This document shows positions 11,881-24,972 of a DNA stretch of 64,000 bases, piece by piece. The translations under genes were made by a program, and so were the position numbers. Numbering within the stretch: position 1 is the first letter of the stretch; the number at the start of each line of letters is the position of its first letter. The stretch is from Polydactylus sextarius (Eukaryota > Chordata > Actinopteri > Polynemidae): the NCBI GenBank assembly GCA_016801845.1, contig CM028910.1, positions 18,506,629 through 18,570,628 of the forward strand. The letters are read 5' to 3'. The notes under the pieces are model-generated. The model worked only from the letters and a program-made list of their open reading frames with translations. It did not search any database and was not told where the DNA came from.

Positions 11881-12093
11881 CTACTTATAGTTAATGTTGA
11901 ACTGGACATTGCCGTTAATAGTAAAGTGTGACAGTGAGAACGGGACTTCTTTGGGGATGTTAATGTTGATGTCTTTTCCATTGCTGTTTCCGTCATTCAT
12001 TTGCCGTGGCGTTGCCGATGACTCTGTCTCAATAAGTGACAGGACTACTTGCAGAGTGATATGAACGACATGAATCAGTGACGAAAAGTTCAT
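11881..12093 (-). CDS. Hypothetical 70-residue protein, possibly transposon-derived
   Basis: This minus-strand ORF begins at an ATG at 12093 and ends with TAG just before 11880. The first 20 or so residues are hydrophobic (MNFSSLIHVV..LQVVLSL) and could be a signal peptide or a chance helix. The middle is polar (Asn, Asp, Lys, Gly). The C-terminal 30 residues alternate hydrophobic and polar residues (INIPKEVPFSLSHFTINGN), a beta-strand-like pattern. AATAAA signals lie 3' of the stop on the same strand, at about 11843 and 11784. A perfect 12-bp hairpin lies upstream at 12125-12154, and TTATTACAC occurs as an inverted pair near 11746 and 12217. I do not recognise the protein. The setting suggests a fragment of a DNA transposon ORF rather than a host gene. 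The length is within chance for this window. Confidence 0.25.
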   Translation of the reverse strand: MNFSSLIHVVHITLQVVLSLIETESSATPRQMNDGNSNGKDININIPKEVPFSLSHFTINGNVQFNINYK

Positions 12094-12124
12094 TTTCCCC
12101 GACAGCAGTCTGATATACTTAGCA

Positions 12125-12154
12125 ACGGTCTGATATCAAGAAATATCAGACCGT
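12125..12154. repeat. Perfect 12-bp hairpin, 6-nt loop
   Basis: ACGGTCTGATAT (12125-12136) and ATATCAGACCGT (12143-12154) are exact reverse complements. A third partial copy of the arm, GTCTGATAT, lies about 20 bp upstream at about 12108. Confidence 0.9.
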
Positions 12155-12619
12155 AGAACATTGTGAAGTCCCATTGAAGTAAACGGAGCGTTCAACGGCT
12201 TTATGAAGAGCCGTGTAATAAAAGTTTTTAACTTAAATTTCAGAGTAGAAATGTATAAAATTCATCATTTTATACATGGATTTCAAAATTTCTTGTGTGT
12301 TTAATTCAACACAAAATTGCCAGTTAAGTAGACATTATTTATTTATTTAGTTATTTATTTTGCAAAATGGAATTAATACATTCACAGGTCTTCACATATT
12401 TGTGAAAACAGAAAAAACATTCTTTGCTCTGTTTTCTCTTAAGTAATGATTAGTGCAGTTGTGCATCCTGTTTGTGTCTGTTGTTGCATCCTGTAGTGGT
12501 CAGAGGTAATCGAAATGACACTGAATTACTGTGATGGCTGTGCCATGACAAGATAGCTGATTGCTGTTGATTTAAAACAGCCATTAAGAAATTAATCTCG
12601 CTAGTTAAGTGTGATATTT

Positions 12620-12876
12620 TACGGTGGTACCTCGCCTATTGCGGGGGTTAGGTTCCAGAACCCCCAGCAAGAGGTGAAAATCCGCTTTTTAACCCTTTAT
12701 AAACCCTTTTTACCGCAAAAATAATTCAAATCTAAAAACATAGAGACACCTGTAGGCCACAGAATCCTGTAATATAATGAAGACTTCTGCGATATAAATT
12801 TACTATTCTAGCCACAAAAAATGCAATGTATCAAAGCCGCGAGAGGCGAAGCGTGATACGGCGAGAGATCACTGTA
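12620..12876 (+). mobile_element. MITE with TA target site, copy 1
   Basis: A short non-autonomous DNA transposon. The left end after TA reads CGGTGGTACCTCGCCTATTG, and the right end reads GCGAGAGATCACTG before TA, making a terminal inverted repeat (family form CAGTGATCCCTCGC). The interior carries the family phrases AAAATAATTCAAATCTAAAA and GATATAAATTTAC, then CTAGCCACAAAAAATGCAAT. The same phrases recur in order at 26469-26775. TA duplication and termini suggest pogo/Tigger or another Tc1/mariner-superfamily origin. Confidence 0.8.
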
Positions 12877-14278
12877 TGCTGATTTGAGTGTGTTAAAACT
12901 TAAAGTGTAAAAAATATGTTTCTGACAGCCATCTCTGTTTGGGCACATAGTTCACTTGTGTTTAACCAATCAGAACTGTTGGTTAATTAAGTAAAATAGT
13001 TCATTTCAATCTTAATGGCATTAGCTAAAATCCTTTGGGACCTATTTTATGTGAGTGAAAGGCAAATATTGTTAATTCAAGGAGAGAGTTACTTGCACTT
13101 CGAACAGAGTTGCATGGGCACAGTGCACAGCATTACAGAGCAACTGACAGAGGCACATGAATAGAGGATACAGAGCTGCAGATAAGCCTAATAAAAGACG
13201 CGATGCAGAAGATTGATCTGTTATTCTTTAGGTATGGGGAACATAAACTCACTGACTGATGAACCAACAGTTCTGGTTAGAAACCAGAGGAACACCTGGA
13301 GTGCAGCCTACTAGGTCTCTGAGAACTGTGGATAACAGCCAACAACTACTCACATTAATGTGGCTAATGCTAGCACAGGGTCTGTATTGAATAATGAAAG
13401 TTACCCACTGCAATCAACCATAAAGATTAGTAAGCCATATGGTTGCCGACAGTTTGTTGTCATGGATCTATCTAAGAGCAGGAACCATCTTAACAGTTGC
13501 CATTCTCCTCCAAGAGGAAATGCCAACTGAAGAAACCAACTATACTTTAACTATAATTTCCTTGGCCATTTTCTTTTGATAACAGTGTGGTAAATAAAAC
13601 AGCATTGGATTGTGAAGTGTCCTGGTTGATACTGATATTTCCCTATAACTGATAACTGTCACAGATTCAAACTACATGTGTTTTGGGTCTAGGTATTTAT
13701 CAATATCAGTTACCCTGGATTGGAGTCTGGACTGAATTACAAATGTGAAAATGTAACAACTGGTGGTGGATTTTTTTTCTTTCTCACTAGACAGCTTGTC
13801 CAAATCTGCAGTGAACCTTTTGAGTTTAAGGTTAATTCTCAGTTCTGTCAGACCTTAAATAGAGCAAATAACCAATTAACCAAAGTTCATAGTCTTAAGA
13901 ACTCATTTAAACAAAGCTAGAATATGTCCATTGATTCTCTGATAATAACTCAACCTTTGTCCTGCAAAGGAGACTTGCTACGCACTGAATAAAATAGTTC
14001 TTCATTTGTAATGTAAGAACTTCATTAACGTAAAAGGAAAAAAATCCTTTAAGGGCTTTATGTTTAGGTTGGGTGAGACATAAGCCCAAGTGTAAGTTTT
14101 AAATTCTGAAATATAATGGATTAATATGTGATCATTACAGAGCAGTTGCCGCTTTTTAATGCTTAATAATGATTCTTTTACAAGAAGTTAAGAATTCTAA
14201 AAAAAAAAAAAAAATCTGCTAATTCTGACTGCTTACAGCTAGTGCAGGTGTTAGGTAACTTATATTGCCTTTTTTGCC

Positions 14279-14283
<5 letters not shown>
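12877..14283. other. Non-coding DNA, no gene seen
   Basis: AT-rich unique-looking sequence. Short ORFs at 13720-13920 and 13907-14089 have no support. A poly(A) run lies at about 14199-14213. Confidence 0.6.

Positions 14284-14321
<38 letters not shown>
14284..14321. repeat. (TA)n microsatellite
   Basis: A pure (TA)n run of 19 units. Confidence 0.97.
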
Positions 14322-14322
<1 letters not shown>

Positions 14323-17300
14323 TACCTGGTACATATGCTCTTTGAAACCATGGAAACCTTTTCAAATGTAGATATTTGTAGAAATACAAATCAATTACTT
14401 CATGAAAGTGAAGGACATATTTAAAGTCTCATATTTGATGAAAATTATAAATGACAAATATATTGATGACTAAACATTGTTTAAAGTTGGTCTCAACACA
14501 ACAAAGTATAACGGATATCCAGAAAGTTTGGAAATAAGATGCACTACAATAATATAATCTAATAAAGATGGTTTTCAACATCTTTAGTCTGAGGAAGGCT
14601 TTGTTGTTTCCTCCAAATCTGGGACAAACTGTTTTGTTGTCTGGACACTTGATGTGGTTAGTGCATCTGCCTGTAATTCTTCCTCAGTCTCTTTCACTCA
14701 ACTCATTGATTCCAGGATACCTGGGATGCAGTCTTTCTGTAGTGTTCATCCTCCTTACTTTGATAAAATGCTGGAGACAACATACTGTGAAAATATGGAT
14801 CCCACTATTTTTATTGACAGAAATGTAATGATTGACATCTCAAAAATAAGAGGGTTTAGGCAACAGATTAAGTTAGGAAATATTATGTCCAGTTTAAAAT
14901 GTATCTATGGTTCATGTTGATAACGATTTAGATGCTTAATGTGGGGAGGGCGATGTGGGGAGGTCTTCTGTTTCTGTAGCTATGAAAGGATCTATACGCT
15001 TCTGTGCATTAAGCCACTTACAGTCTCTCTTAAGTAGCCTTCTCTCAACATGTTTGCAATATTGTGCTGATGTATATGTATATAGTTGCACCTAAACATA
15101 CTTATACAATGTCATTTCAATGATACAGATGCTTATATAATCAGTAATGGACAAGAAACATGTAAATGCAGTAAATGCACTAAAAGGAGCATCATCTGTC
15201 ATGGATTTGGAGTACTGTGTGAGCTTGTTTTGCGTGAATTGAAGTCAGCTTGGGCTCCCCTGCCAGCGCAATAAAATTTATACAGCTTTTAAAGATTATT
15301 CAGTCATATACCAACATGTGTCTTTGCTACAAGCTTTTGCTTGTGATTGTGCCAGTGTCTGATTTTTATTTGAGGTATGTTTACATGTGTTCTTGAGGTT
15401 TTTCTGGTTACAGATGTGATGGTGTGCAAATCCTGTGCCTTGATGTCAAGGAAAATAACATAATAATAATAAAAGTCCTGAATTCAAGCATACATGAGAA
15501 AATAATACATCAAAGCAAAGGCAAACACAGTGCTGTTAGGACAGGAAAGATTTAAGACATGCTAGAATTGTGAAGCATCACATCATCCCCCTGAAAGTTT
15601 TAAAGTTTTTGTGCAACATCCTGTGCTGAAAGCACACATTAGACTCTATGGCTAATGAGCCAACCAGAGGCTCTCTGCTTAAATGAATCAGTGATACTGC
15701 AGTAGCAGCATATTTACCGCAGGTCATCCATGCTGAGAGTTCACTTCAACTTTCTTTGGAGCGCTCGCTGACAATTCTGCATCAGGCTGTACACGACAGT
15801 GAACTAAATGCATTATGTTGTAAGATCCAGCATGTAAAAAATGTAATAAATGAAGTATGGGAACAAAATCAGACTTACAACTACTTATCTTTGACCAACG
15901 TGAGGTTGCATGCTGTGGAGTATGACAGGGTTATAGGATTACAGTGTTTGGGACAGTTTTAAATAAGCAAAAAAGATAGATGGATGGAAGAAAATAGAAG
16001 GAAATCATTTTCCATCAAACTATAGAATGAAAATACTGCCAGTGAATTTCATTTTATGGTTTTCCATCTTTTGATAAAATAACAATCTGTATCACTAAGC
16101 AAACACAAACCATTGCAAAGCCCCCAAATCCATATGAAATTAAACAAAATTCTTCTCTGTTGCCTGGATTATATAAATCCTATATTACGCACTAATGGTG
16201 TGACATTCAGGTATCAGCATAGTACACTGGTTTATTTATAGCTGCAGCACAGCTGAGACAGCTTCTACGCAGTAGTTGAGTCCCATGATGAACAAGAATC
16301 ATTTCACTTTAACTATGGTGGAAACGTCAATACTGTGGTCCACATTTAAATTAAAAGGTTTTCTTTACTGGAACATTCACATTGTTAATGGATATTCCCT
16401 TACTCAATTAAATTTCCTAATCTTGTTTTGATCATTTATGAAATGTTTTGTATTGCCACACGGCCTATATAACAACAAGAATGTCTAAGTAGCTAAAAAT
16501 GATTTAATATTCACTAATTCTTAGGCTTTTCTGGATTCACGGATGAATACAAAAAAAAAGCCAGTAGACAGAATCACCTCAAAAAGAATACAGACTTACT
16601 AAAATCTACGTAAATCATCACTCACAGACAGCCTCAGCGTCAAAAATAGCTTTGTTTTTTCACTCTCATAGCGTCTTCATATAGTGCTATCATACTGAAA
16701 CTGAATTTTCATCACCATATTATATAACAAATAACAGAGAATATAGGCACATGGTTACAGTTTTCATCTGCTGTAGGCTAAGTTGTGAAATAATTATGTT
16801 TTCCATTCAAAGATGAAGTTTTTTCTCGCTTTGACTCCAGCATGACTTCACCCCCTGCATTTTACAAGTGTATGCTTGTCATATGTTTATATTCAAAAAA
16901 CAAAGCACCATATGGGCCACTGTAATTATGGCGAGTAAAGGAGGAAGTCTCATAGCACTGCTTTGATTCCTCTGACAGAAGCTGTTCCTCTTTACCATAT
17001 AACTGATAACAGTGAAAGTGATGTTAGCTATATCGTACTTCAGCCACTGAAATCATCATTGCATGGCAGACGTAGTGATTGGGATTCCTTGGTCTGTGCT
17101 GTAATCCCATTCTATGACCTTTTTTCACACCCTTCCACTATCATCTGATGTTATTTCAAAGCCAATGCCCCCTAGCAGGAGTCAGTAACCTTTCACCCTT
17201 AGCTCCTCTGACGTGATGGGTCAGTTTACAAAGGGTGTGATGAACCAAAGGAATCCCAAGGCATAGGGCTGTTGATATTTTGAATCCATGAAATATTTTA

Positions 17301-19032
17301 GAGAGAAGACATAGATTGCAGCCCAGTGGTAAGAGGACGATGTTTTCAGAGTTGTAGATTTTGTTCCAAAGCAAAGTAATGACTCTCATCAACTAATGCT
17401 AAGGTGCAATGCTAATGAGCAATGCACTAATTCCCCTCTAATTCAAAAGCCACTAGAAGGCTGTGTTGCTGGATACCTACCATATATTGACTTCTGTCAT
17501 TGAGTTAGGGGCTGGGTTTCCATTAGGGAAATCACTCAGGCCAAGAATGAAGCTCTCCCTCATGCACACAGACCACAAGGGTGCTGTTATTATAACCTTT
17601 TATATTACTGCACTTTTCCTAAGCTCACCAAGACCTAGCCTGAGTAGGCATTCATGATTTAACACTTCTGGATTATAAGATTTGCAGCAATCGTGTCCTT
17701 TGTAGTTTCACGCACCTAATCCATGTCCTTCACTGGGAGAAATAATTTGTGAAAATGTGCACTGTGTTCTACAGAACACATTTTCCATATTCTTCATCTG
17801 CCTTTTTATTTTTCATTAAAAAAAGAAAATAAATCTCCTTAGCTCTTTTTATTGATTATCCTGATCTATATTAACAGACATCATGTTCTTCCATTTATCA
17901 ATCTAGACTAAATAGAATCTAGAAGCCTTACAGTTTTTCTGTTACAAGCTTTGTTCATTTGCTATGCCAAATATGTGAAAATTACATTACAGGGGCAGAT
18001 GTTAAGGGAACACAGAAGCAGATTTTCTACCCTACCTGTGTCCTTCAAACTGCAAAACACCAGTGTCTCTAGAGAGATTTGTGGTATGTTCGAATTGAAC
18101 TGGAAATCAGAATTTCTGAGTTTGCTGCTTCAAGCTATAGTAAAGTCTATAGTACAGTCTTTATTGGCACTTCTGTCTTATTTGTGCCTTTTTTGCCATG
18201 TACACAGTACTGTCTAATTTCGATCTGTAGAGGTAACAAAAACAATGCAATGTTATGAAGTAGTATTGCTAACGGTAACAGTAACTAACAACAACCACAA
18301 CAAGGTCCCAACATATTGTGCTGGAACACAATAATCTCATGAGTGACATCATTTCCAGCCCTGACTTCTGACAGATGCTTTCAACAGGCTTTATTAATTT
18401 GCCCACTATGACTGCAGGACAGCGTACAAAAATTTGCATATAATGAGGCAAAGTTGAACCCACCAATTTCTCTCACTATATTTTAGTATTTTTCTTCAGG
18501 CTGTATAATGTTCGCTTGTACACTGACACAGTTTACACAAAGTCCATAATTTAAGAGGCAGCAGGATGACACAGTTGGCATCCCATGGCTTTTCTCACAG
18601 AGCTAAAGTTACTCTACATAACAAGCCCATAAATACTGGTATAATAACCATAGTAGCCTGTTAAAAAAAAAAAAGTATAACTTTAGAATGAAAGCAAAAA
18701 CTGTTTTTCCTCATGTAAAAATCACCTGTTAAAAACATTCAGTTCAGCAGATTGAAAGGTCAGTTTTTGCAACATTTAAAAGATTTGAATAACACTTTCT
18801 TACCAGTTAAACAGTAACACAGGCAATGAGTCAGTCATGTTTCAGTGTCTCATTCCACTTAGACAAGCGTCACTACAGACAGTGATTTCTTTCTCCCTGC
18901 TGACCCTCCCCATTTTTTCGACATGGCTTTCTAAGTGGCACACACACATACACACCTGTCTCTACCACACACATATCTCTTCACAATCTTATTTTTGGTC
19001 CTGTTATCTTGTTTGATGGAGATGCCCACACA
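14322..19032. other. Long non-coding stretch
   Basis: No gene or full element is recognised across 4.7 kb. A fragment near 15244 (GTCAGCTTGGGCTCCCCTG) could be a scrap of the V-SINE-like family, too short to annotate. An imperfect inverted repeat lies at 17079-17093 and 17244-17260. Blocks at 15600-15780 and 17150-17300 are less AT-rich and could be regulatory, without direct support. Confidence 0.5.
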
Positions 19033-19046
19033 GTTTCCATGGCAAC
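19033..19046. promoter_or_regulatory. RFX X-box palindrome
   Basis: GTTTCCATGGCAAC matches the RFX consensus GTTNCCATGGNAAC fully and is a near-perfect palindrome. This is the best single transcription-factor motif noticed in the first 30 kb. Function is inference. Confidence 0.45.
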
Positions 19047-19425
19047 ACTTAAAAAAATATCTTTGACTTGGGCGTTGCCCAATATAAACCAAGACAGAGT
19101 AAAGGATCATACCACATGTATCGACTCTTAGACCACTGTGTGTTATTAGAGTACCTGGACTTTTAAAATCATTAATAAAATATGATCTATGAGGAGCCAT
19201 TGTACTATGAAAGAGCATCTGATCACAGCTGAAAGATTCTTCTTTTCATTTCAACAGCCTTCTTTTACACAGAGTTTTGTAGTGACAAGTGTGTGTTGTG
19301 TGCATGTGGGTATGTGTATGGTAATAATTGACAGATTGTACTAATGTGTGAGTCCTTGACCAAAGACCTGATGGACTGAATATTGTTGCATGTGAAGACT
19401 TGTACCTGTACCCTTTCTTGTCCTT

Positions 19426-19428
<3 letters not shown>

Positions 19429-19466
<38 letters not shown>
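19429..19466. repeat. (TG)n microsatellite
   Basis: A pure TG run of about 19 units. Confidence 0.97.
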
Positions 19467-19467
<1 letters not shown>

Positions 19468-22400
19468 CACCTGTGGAGCAGTGGACAGAGAGGCATTAAA
19501 AGATTGCATCAGACCCCACTGAGTAATAACTGCTCTGCAGCCACAACTGCGCATCAGGGAGGAGCACTAGTTTTATCTTTGCCTGACAGTCTCATTCTTT
19601 CCCTCCTACTCCCTTCTTCCTCCTGCTTCCTCTTTTGTTCTTCTTCCTGTTGTCAGTGTTAAGTAGAGCTGGACCAAATTTCTGTGACCCTCATGTCTTC
19701 TGTCTGTATCGTACTCCCATCTTTGTACTTCCATGTACCCCCGTCTTTGTTTTTGGTTTCAAGTTCCTTCAAGTTCCAGACTGGCTGGCAGCTTCTCACT
19801 AACAAACCAGATGTAGTTGTGCTTGACAAGGAGCAGAAGAAGATAGTTGTGATAAATGTAGTGATCCAAGTCGACTGTAACATTTTCAGTAAGTAAGGGG
19901 ACAAATGAAAAAGATGTAGAAGGAGAAATCCAGTGGTTGCAGCTGTGATGTGAGCTCTAGGGACCTTGACCCCCAAACTGAGAAGGTGTCTCCAGCCAAC
20001 TAACTAAAACTAACATGTTAAGTTGTGCAAATTTCTTGTTTTGGGTTTATGTATAGTAATGAGTTATTTCACATACTATTTTCTTCCACCACACACAATC
20101 TTACAATCATAGTCTTTTTATATTTACCATGCTATGATTAAATGCTTTGCTTACATGGAATATACAGTATTATTGTTATGAATAGTGCAGATAAACTTGG
20201 GCAATCTTTTACTTACGATGAACTAAGAATAATCCAGTGATGCTGATAAACAAGGGACTTACAGCCAAGTCAAACAAACATCCCCACCACAGCACCCACT
20301 GGGGCCAATAGGGGTGTCTGATTCAGAAATGTGACTTCAGTGAAGATAATGATGGATGAGCAGGGATTTGAAACTTTAAATAACTTTAAGGGGTTTTGAA
20401 GATGCACCACAAAAGACTCCATTCACTTAATCATGCTAAAATACCCTCAGAAAAACTTGTGGAAATCATTTTTTATTTATCCCAAATAAAGAGAGGCTTT
20501 CTATCCATATTATCTGCAGTAATATTTATCTGGTTTTAATGTTTTTTGTTTTTTTCTGCTACAAATGCAATCTTATTTTCCCCCAGTGTTATGAGCATGT
20601 GTGGCCTAGAGCTAAGATAGAGATGTTTGAGACTGTACACACTTTGAAGCACACAAGCAACTAACTTACTCCTCTCTCCTCTACTTTGCCCTTACATAAT
20701 CATTAGCAACAATGAGACAAAGCCCAACTCAAATTAAGGGGAGGTGCACGAGGAAATGCTACAGTATAGCTGTTTGGTGTAATGGCTTTACAGTGTGTCT
20801 GTAATTATACTGTTTCTTATGGGAGTTAAAGCCATGAAAAATGATCCAAATAAAGAAAATTGCAATCTTATTCTGGTCTCAGCCTCTGAAACAGGAGGAA
20901 GATAAGCCATCATTCAAGGTGATCACTGAACCTTGCTGTGGCTTGTTGGGCCTTTTTGTCTCCAACCTGAGGAGGATTTCTCTGGCAAAGACAACATGTG
21001 GTGATTCACATACACACTCTTGTTCAGCAGCCACAGTGAGGATAATAGGAGCCGCTTCGCCTTGTTGTGTTAAGGCCTCAGCTGCATTCTCCCCCACTGT
21101 TTAACACACATGAAAGCTGTAGGCACACAAGGACACATAGTGTTCCAGAGTGTATGTTTTCATTCAAATACAACAGTGCATTGGCCATTGTTTGATCTGT
21201 AGATTTTGAATATAATTAAATGCTGGATCTGTGCATGTTTTTTTTCCAGAACAGTTGGCCTACAAGCTATTTAAATGTGTAGGACAAGGATAACGGTCTA
21301 TAGATATGCTCTGTGAGGCTGAATGTAGTCATAGTGCATTAAGCCAAATAGTAACAATGTTTACAATGTATTTAAAACTTGACCGAACCCGCCAAACAAC
21401 AGGCAAAGCAACATTTAGCAGGTGACCCTGTACTCACAGCATTACCACTCACCTTTCAGGATATCTGTCAGGCAAAGAGGGTGTGAGGACACTGAGTACA
21501 CTGTGGAAAAGGCCTGGTAGGAAGCTTCACAAAACTCTACATAGGACATTAATGAGACAAGACATTGTTGTGGCCGTTGGTGCTCAAAATTAGTTCATAA
21601 AGATGTAACAACCTGTAGCGTTAGTTAACAATATAAGGTAGCTATACGATATAAGGACTTTAATACAAGACAATCAATCCAGGACAACAACATATTTATT
21701 GAATGTAGTTTGTGCAAAAAGAAACTAATGCAGAGTTATAAATATTGTAAAGAAAAACAGTAATGATGTACTAAGAGCTCTCCACATAAAGCATATACAG
21801 ACTGTAGAAAATAAAAGTACAACCTTTGACATAATATGATGTCTTAACATCTTCTATCTATCAACTGAGGTGAAACAAAGAGGCTACTGTTTCCATCCCA
21901 GTGCCTGTGATGTCACTAGTTATTAAGATCCAATGCCAGGTTCAGGAAGAATCAGGGGAGATAAGATGAAGAGGTTTGAAGAGGATGTGTAGATGATAGA
22001 TGGAAGGATGGATGGATGGGTTGTTACTACAGGGGGTTCACAAATCCCCACATTTTCAGCACTTTTCATGGATGATAAGGCCCAAGTGATAAATAAAACA
22101 AGGGCCTAAAGCCTCTGCCTATTTAATGTTGCTGAATTGGTACTAGCTTGTGAGCCTGGGAAATGACCTGATAACCTTACATTTCAGCATGATGTGGGAT
22201 GATGAGCTTAGAAGTACAAACCAGATTTTTTTTTCCAGGTGCAGCTGTTTGTGAAGGTGTGGTGGGTCTCCATCATGTGTCACATAGGCCCAAAACTCTG
22301 CAGCTTTTCACTCCTCTCAAATACTGCAGGCAGGGGTGCAGAACCAGTGAAATTAACTCCTGAAGTGTTAAACGATACCCTTGGACCTTCATGGCTCATG

Positions 22401-24892
22401 AAACACTCAATTGCTGATGTGAAGTGAAAAGCCTTAAAACACAAAAGCAAAAGATTTTGTCTTGTCTGGTGCACTGTAAACCAGTGGGTCAATAAGAGTT
22501 AGTGTCCCTACAACCCATAGTAAAAATACACTTATGTGATAGAGGGTGCACCAATAAAAATACACAATAGTACAGCAATTAGTGTATAAGACAACATGTG
22601 GGATTCTGACAGTAGTTTACAAGTGTGTTACTATATGTCAGGATCCATGATGTTGCACCTATATTTGTGTATAACCAACAAAAGCAATGGTTTATCTGAA
22701 TCCAAACAGCTGCTAAGTTCAGGTAGTCAGCTGTTGCCCGGTTGAGCTGCAGCCCTGCTGTGTCAATGAGAAGTGAAATATTTTTTGCTTTAACATGTTA
22801 TACAAAAGCCTCTCGCGCTCTAAGCTCTAAAACTAAGGAATGTGAAAAAGGTACCAACTCATGGATATTATAGAAGGTGTACTTACAAAAGAATGATTTA
22901 ATACTTCTTTATGTGCACAGCAGCACATTTTAGTGTCCATCACCATAAGAGTGTAAACACTGATGACAGCTTAGTGCTAAAATATTTCTGTTGTTAGCTG
23001 TGGTTGTGCATACAGGGAAGCATAAATTCAGAATTATAGAAATCCTTTTTTTAAATATTCTGATTAAAATGTTTCTTAGATATCCCATAATCTGAACAGA
23101 AACCTGGGTCCTCTTAGTACATGGGCAATTCTAATGTAAAACATGTATTAACATAAGCATTGTAGTGATACAGAAAATACAGGACAGCTCAGAGCACACA
23201 ATATCCTGCACATTACTACATGTTCACATTCAGCATTTTTTATAAATACATTCAGAAAGCAAGTCATACACAAGCAGCTGTCAATCGTGGCCCTGAGAAC
23301 TGAGAGTGCTGCTGGTTTTGTGTCCTGCCAGGCAGCTAACATCATTCACCTGGCTTCCCAAGAGTCATTCATTTCCTGATTACATGTGTAGAATGGAAAG
23401 CAACAGGGTTCTGTAAGAACTGACTTCAACATGCCACATGTGGTGATATTCACTTTTACAATAGCAATGTTTCAAGTTTGTGTGTTTGCAAAATATTCTC
23501 TTACCACTACAAAGCCAATCCTGAGTCCAAGACTGAGATCAAGAATTTCTTCAGTTGTCAGTTAGTTAAAGATCTCAGTCTGACAAGCCCATTTTGTTTA
23601 CTAAGACCTTATACCAAAACTATTTCATCTACGGCAATTGCCTCAGGTACTTTCCATTTTTTGTCATGTTACCCAGCAAAATATGTAAACCTCAAGTAAA
23701 GAACAAATACTTTTAAAAAGAAATCTCATACAGCATCTAGTATAGTATGGTACATTTCAGTCGAGCTGTTAAGCAAGGTGAAGGGGAGAAAAATTCACAG
23801 ATGCATGACATAATAAAAACTGGAACAGTGCCTCAACCAATTACAGATAAAAGGGGAAGTGGGGGATCATAGGCTCGCTAATGCATATTAAGCACAACAG
23901 TATTGCTGGCAACTACCATCACTAGTCTTTATGTGAGAGAGGCTTTAATGGATAATTGATTAAGCCATAAATTAGCACCCCACAAACAAGCAAATCAAAA
24001 GAATGGAGACAGGCAATTTCTCACTGGCATTGGATGTCTCCGATGGAAGGGTAGGAGGTAATGAGAGGGGAATATGGAGAGGGACTTGATTTGTGATGTT
24101 GTGCATGTGTTTGTTTTTGTGTAAAAAAAAAAAAAAACATCTATTCTGTCATCTATGAAAGCTACAGTCACTATTTTACCTCCCTCTGACCATCTATTTG
24201 TTCTTCCATCAACCACTTTATTACTCCTTTTTCAAACTATTCTTTCATTCATCTGAGAATCTGTCCATCTATTTTATATTGCCAGTAAACATGTCATGGG
24301 TTATGTTTCTCTTGTTCATACAGCTGCCCATTCACTCATGCATGTAGACCATTATCCACTGTGTATCAATCCATTTCATCAGTCTGTCTCTCTGACTGGT
24401 CAAGCAACCCTTTTTCTTTTTTGAACCATCAGTAATTCATGATTTCCTCCTTTAACCCATTAATTCACCCATTCATTTATTTCCCATTTGCTTCCATTTA
24501 TATTACATTACTACTGGTTTTGTTCAAAGTCACAAACATTTGTGACCTTGGACCACCACAGTCACCCTGCCAGGACCCTCCTCCCTGGAGAGAACATTTC
24601 AGCTGGAGAAATGCAACGGACAGAGCCAGCAGGCATTTGACATTTCTCTGACATTTTCATTCCCCCCTTTTCATTCTTTGTACATAAACCTACTTGTAAA
24701 CAGTGTGATGGCTTTACACAAAAGCTTGGATTTTTTAACAGTGGCCAACTGGGAAGCACATAACCTTTTACAAGGCACAGGGAGCAAAATGCAAGACCTC
24801 AGAAGCTGTCATCCTTTAGATCTCACTCCCTGCTTCTCCCTTTCTTGTCTGTGAAGATTTGCAGCCATTGAGTTCATGGTTATCCAAGAAAA
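19467..24892. other. Long non-coding stretch with possible conserved blocks
   Basis: No gene is supported. 20700-21105 is of balanced composition and low in simple repeats, and both strands carry an open frame at 20841-21104, which fits a conserved non-coding block or chance. 21980-22020 holds a short decayed (GGAT)n run. 24150-24510 is a decayed CCAT/CATT-rich tract. The remainder shows nothing I can name. Confidence 0.45.
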
Positions 24893-24972
24893 GTTGAATC
24901 GAGGGCGACTGAACTTGGTTATAGAGACTTGAAGACATTTCCCCTTTCATCCAAGAGGCTTCCTCAGTTCAG
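24893..24972 (-). mobile_element. Fragment of a common fish interspersed repeat
   Basis: On the minus strand the phrases AACTGAGGAAGCCTCTTGGA, GTCTTCAAGTCTCTATAACC and AGTTCAGTCGCCC match a sequence I recall as widespread in fish genomes, where the typical form carries 'GAAGCCTCTTGGATGAGAGG' and 'GAAACGTCTTCAA'. I associate it loosely with Penelope-like retroelements. The repeat status is fairly sure, the class is not. Confidence 0.5.

Noticed and set aside
17165..17182. GCCCCCTAGCAGG as a fourth CTCF site
   Set aside because: The right half lacks the required GTGG, so the match is too weak to list beside the others.
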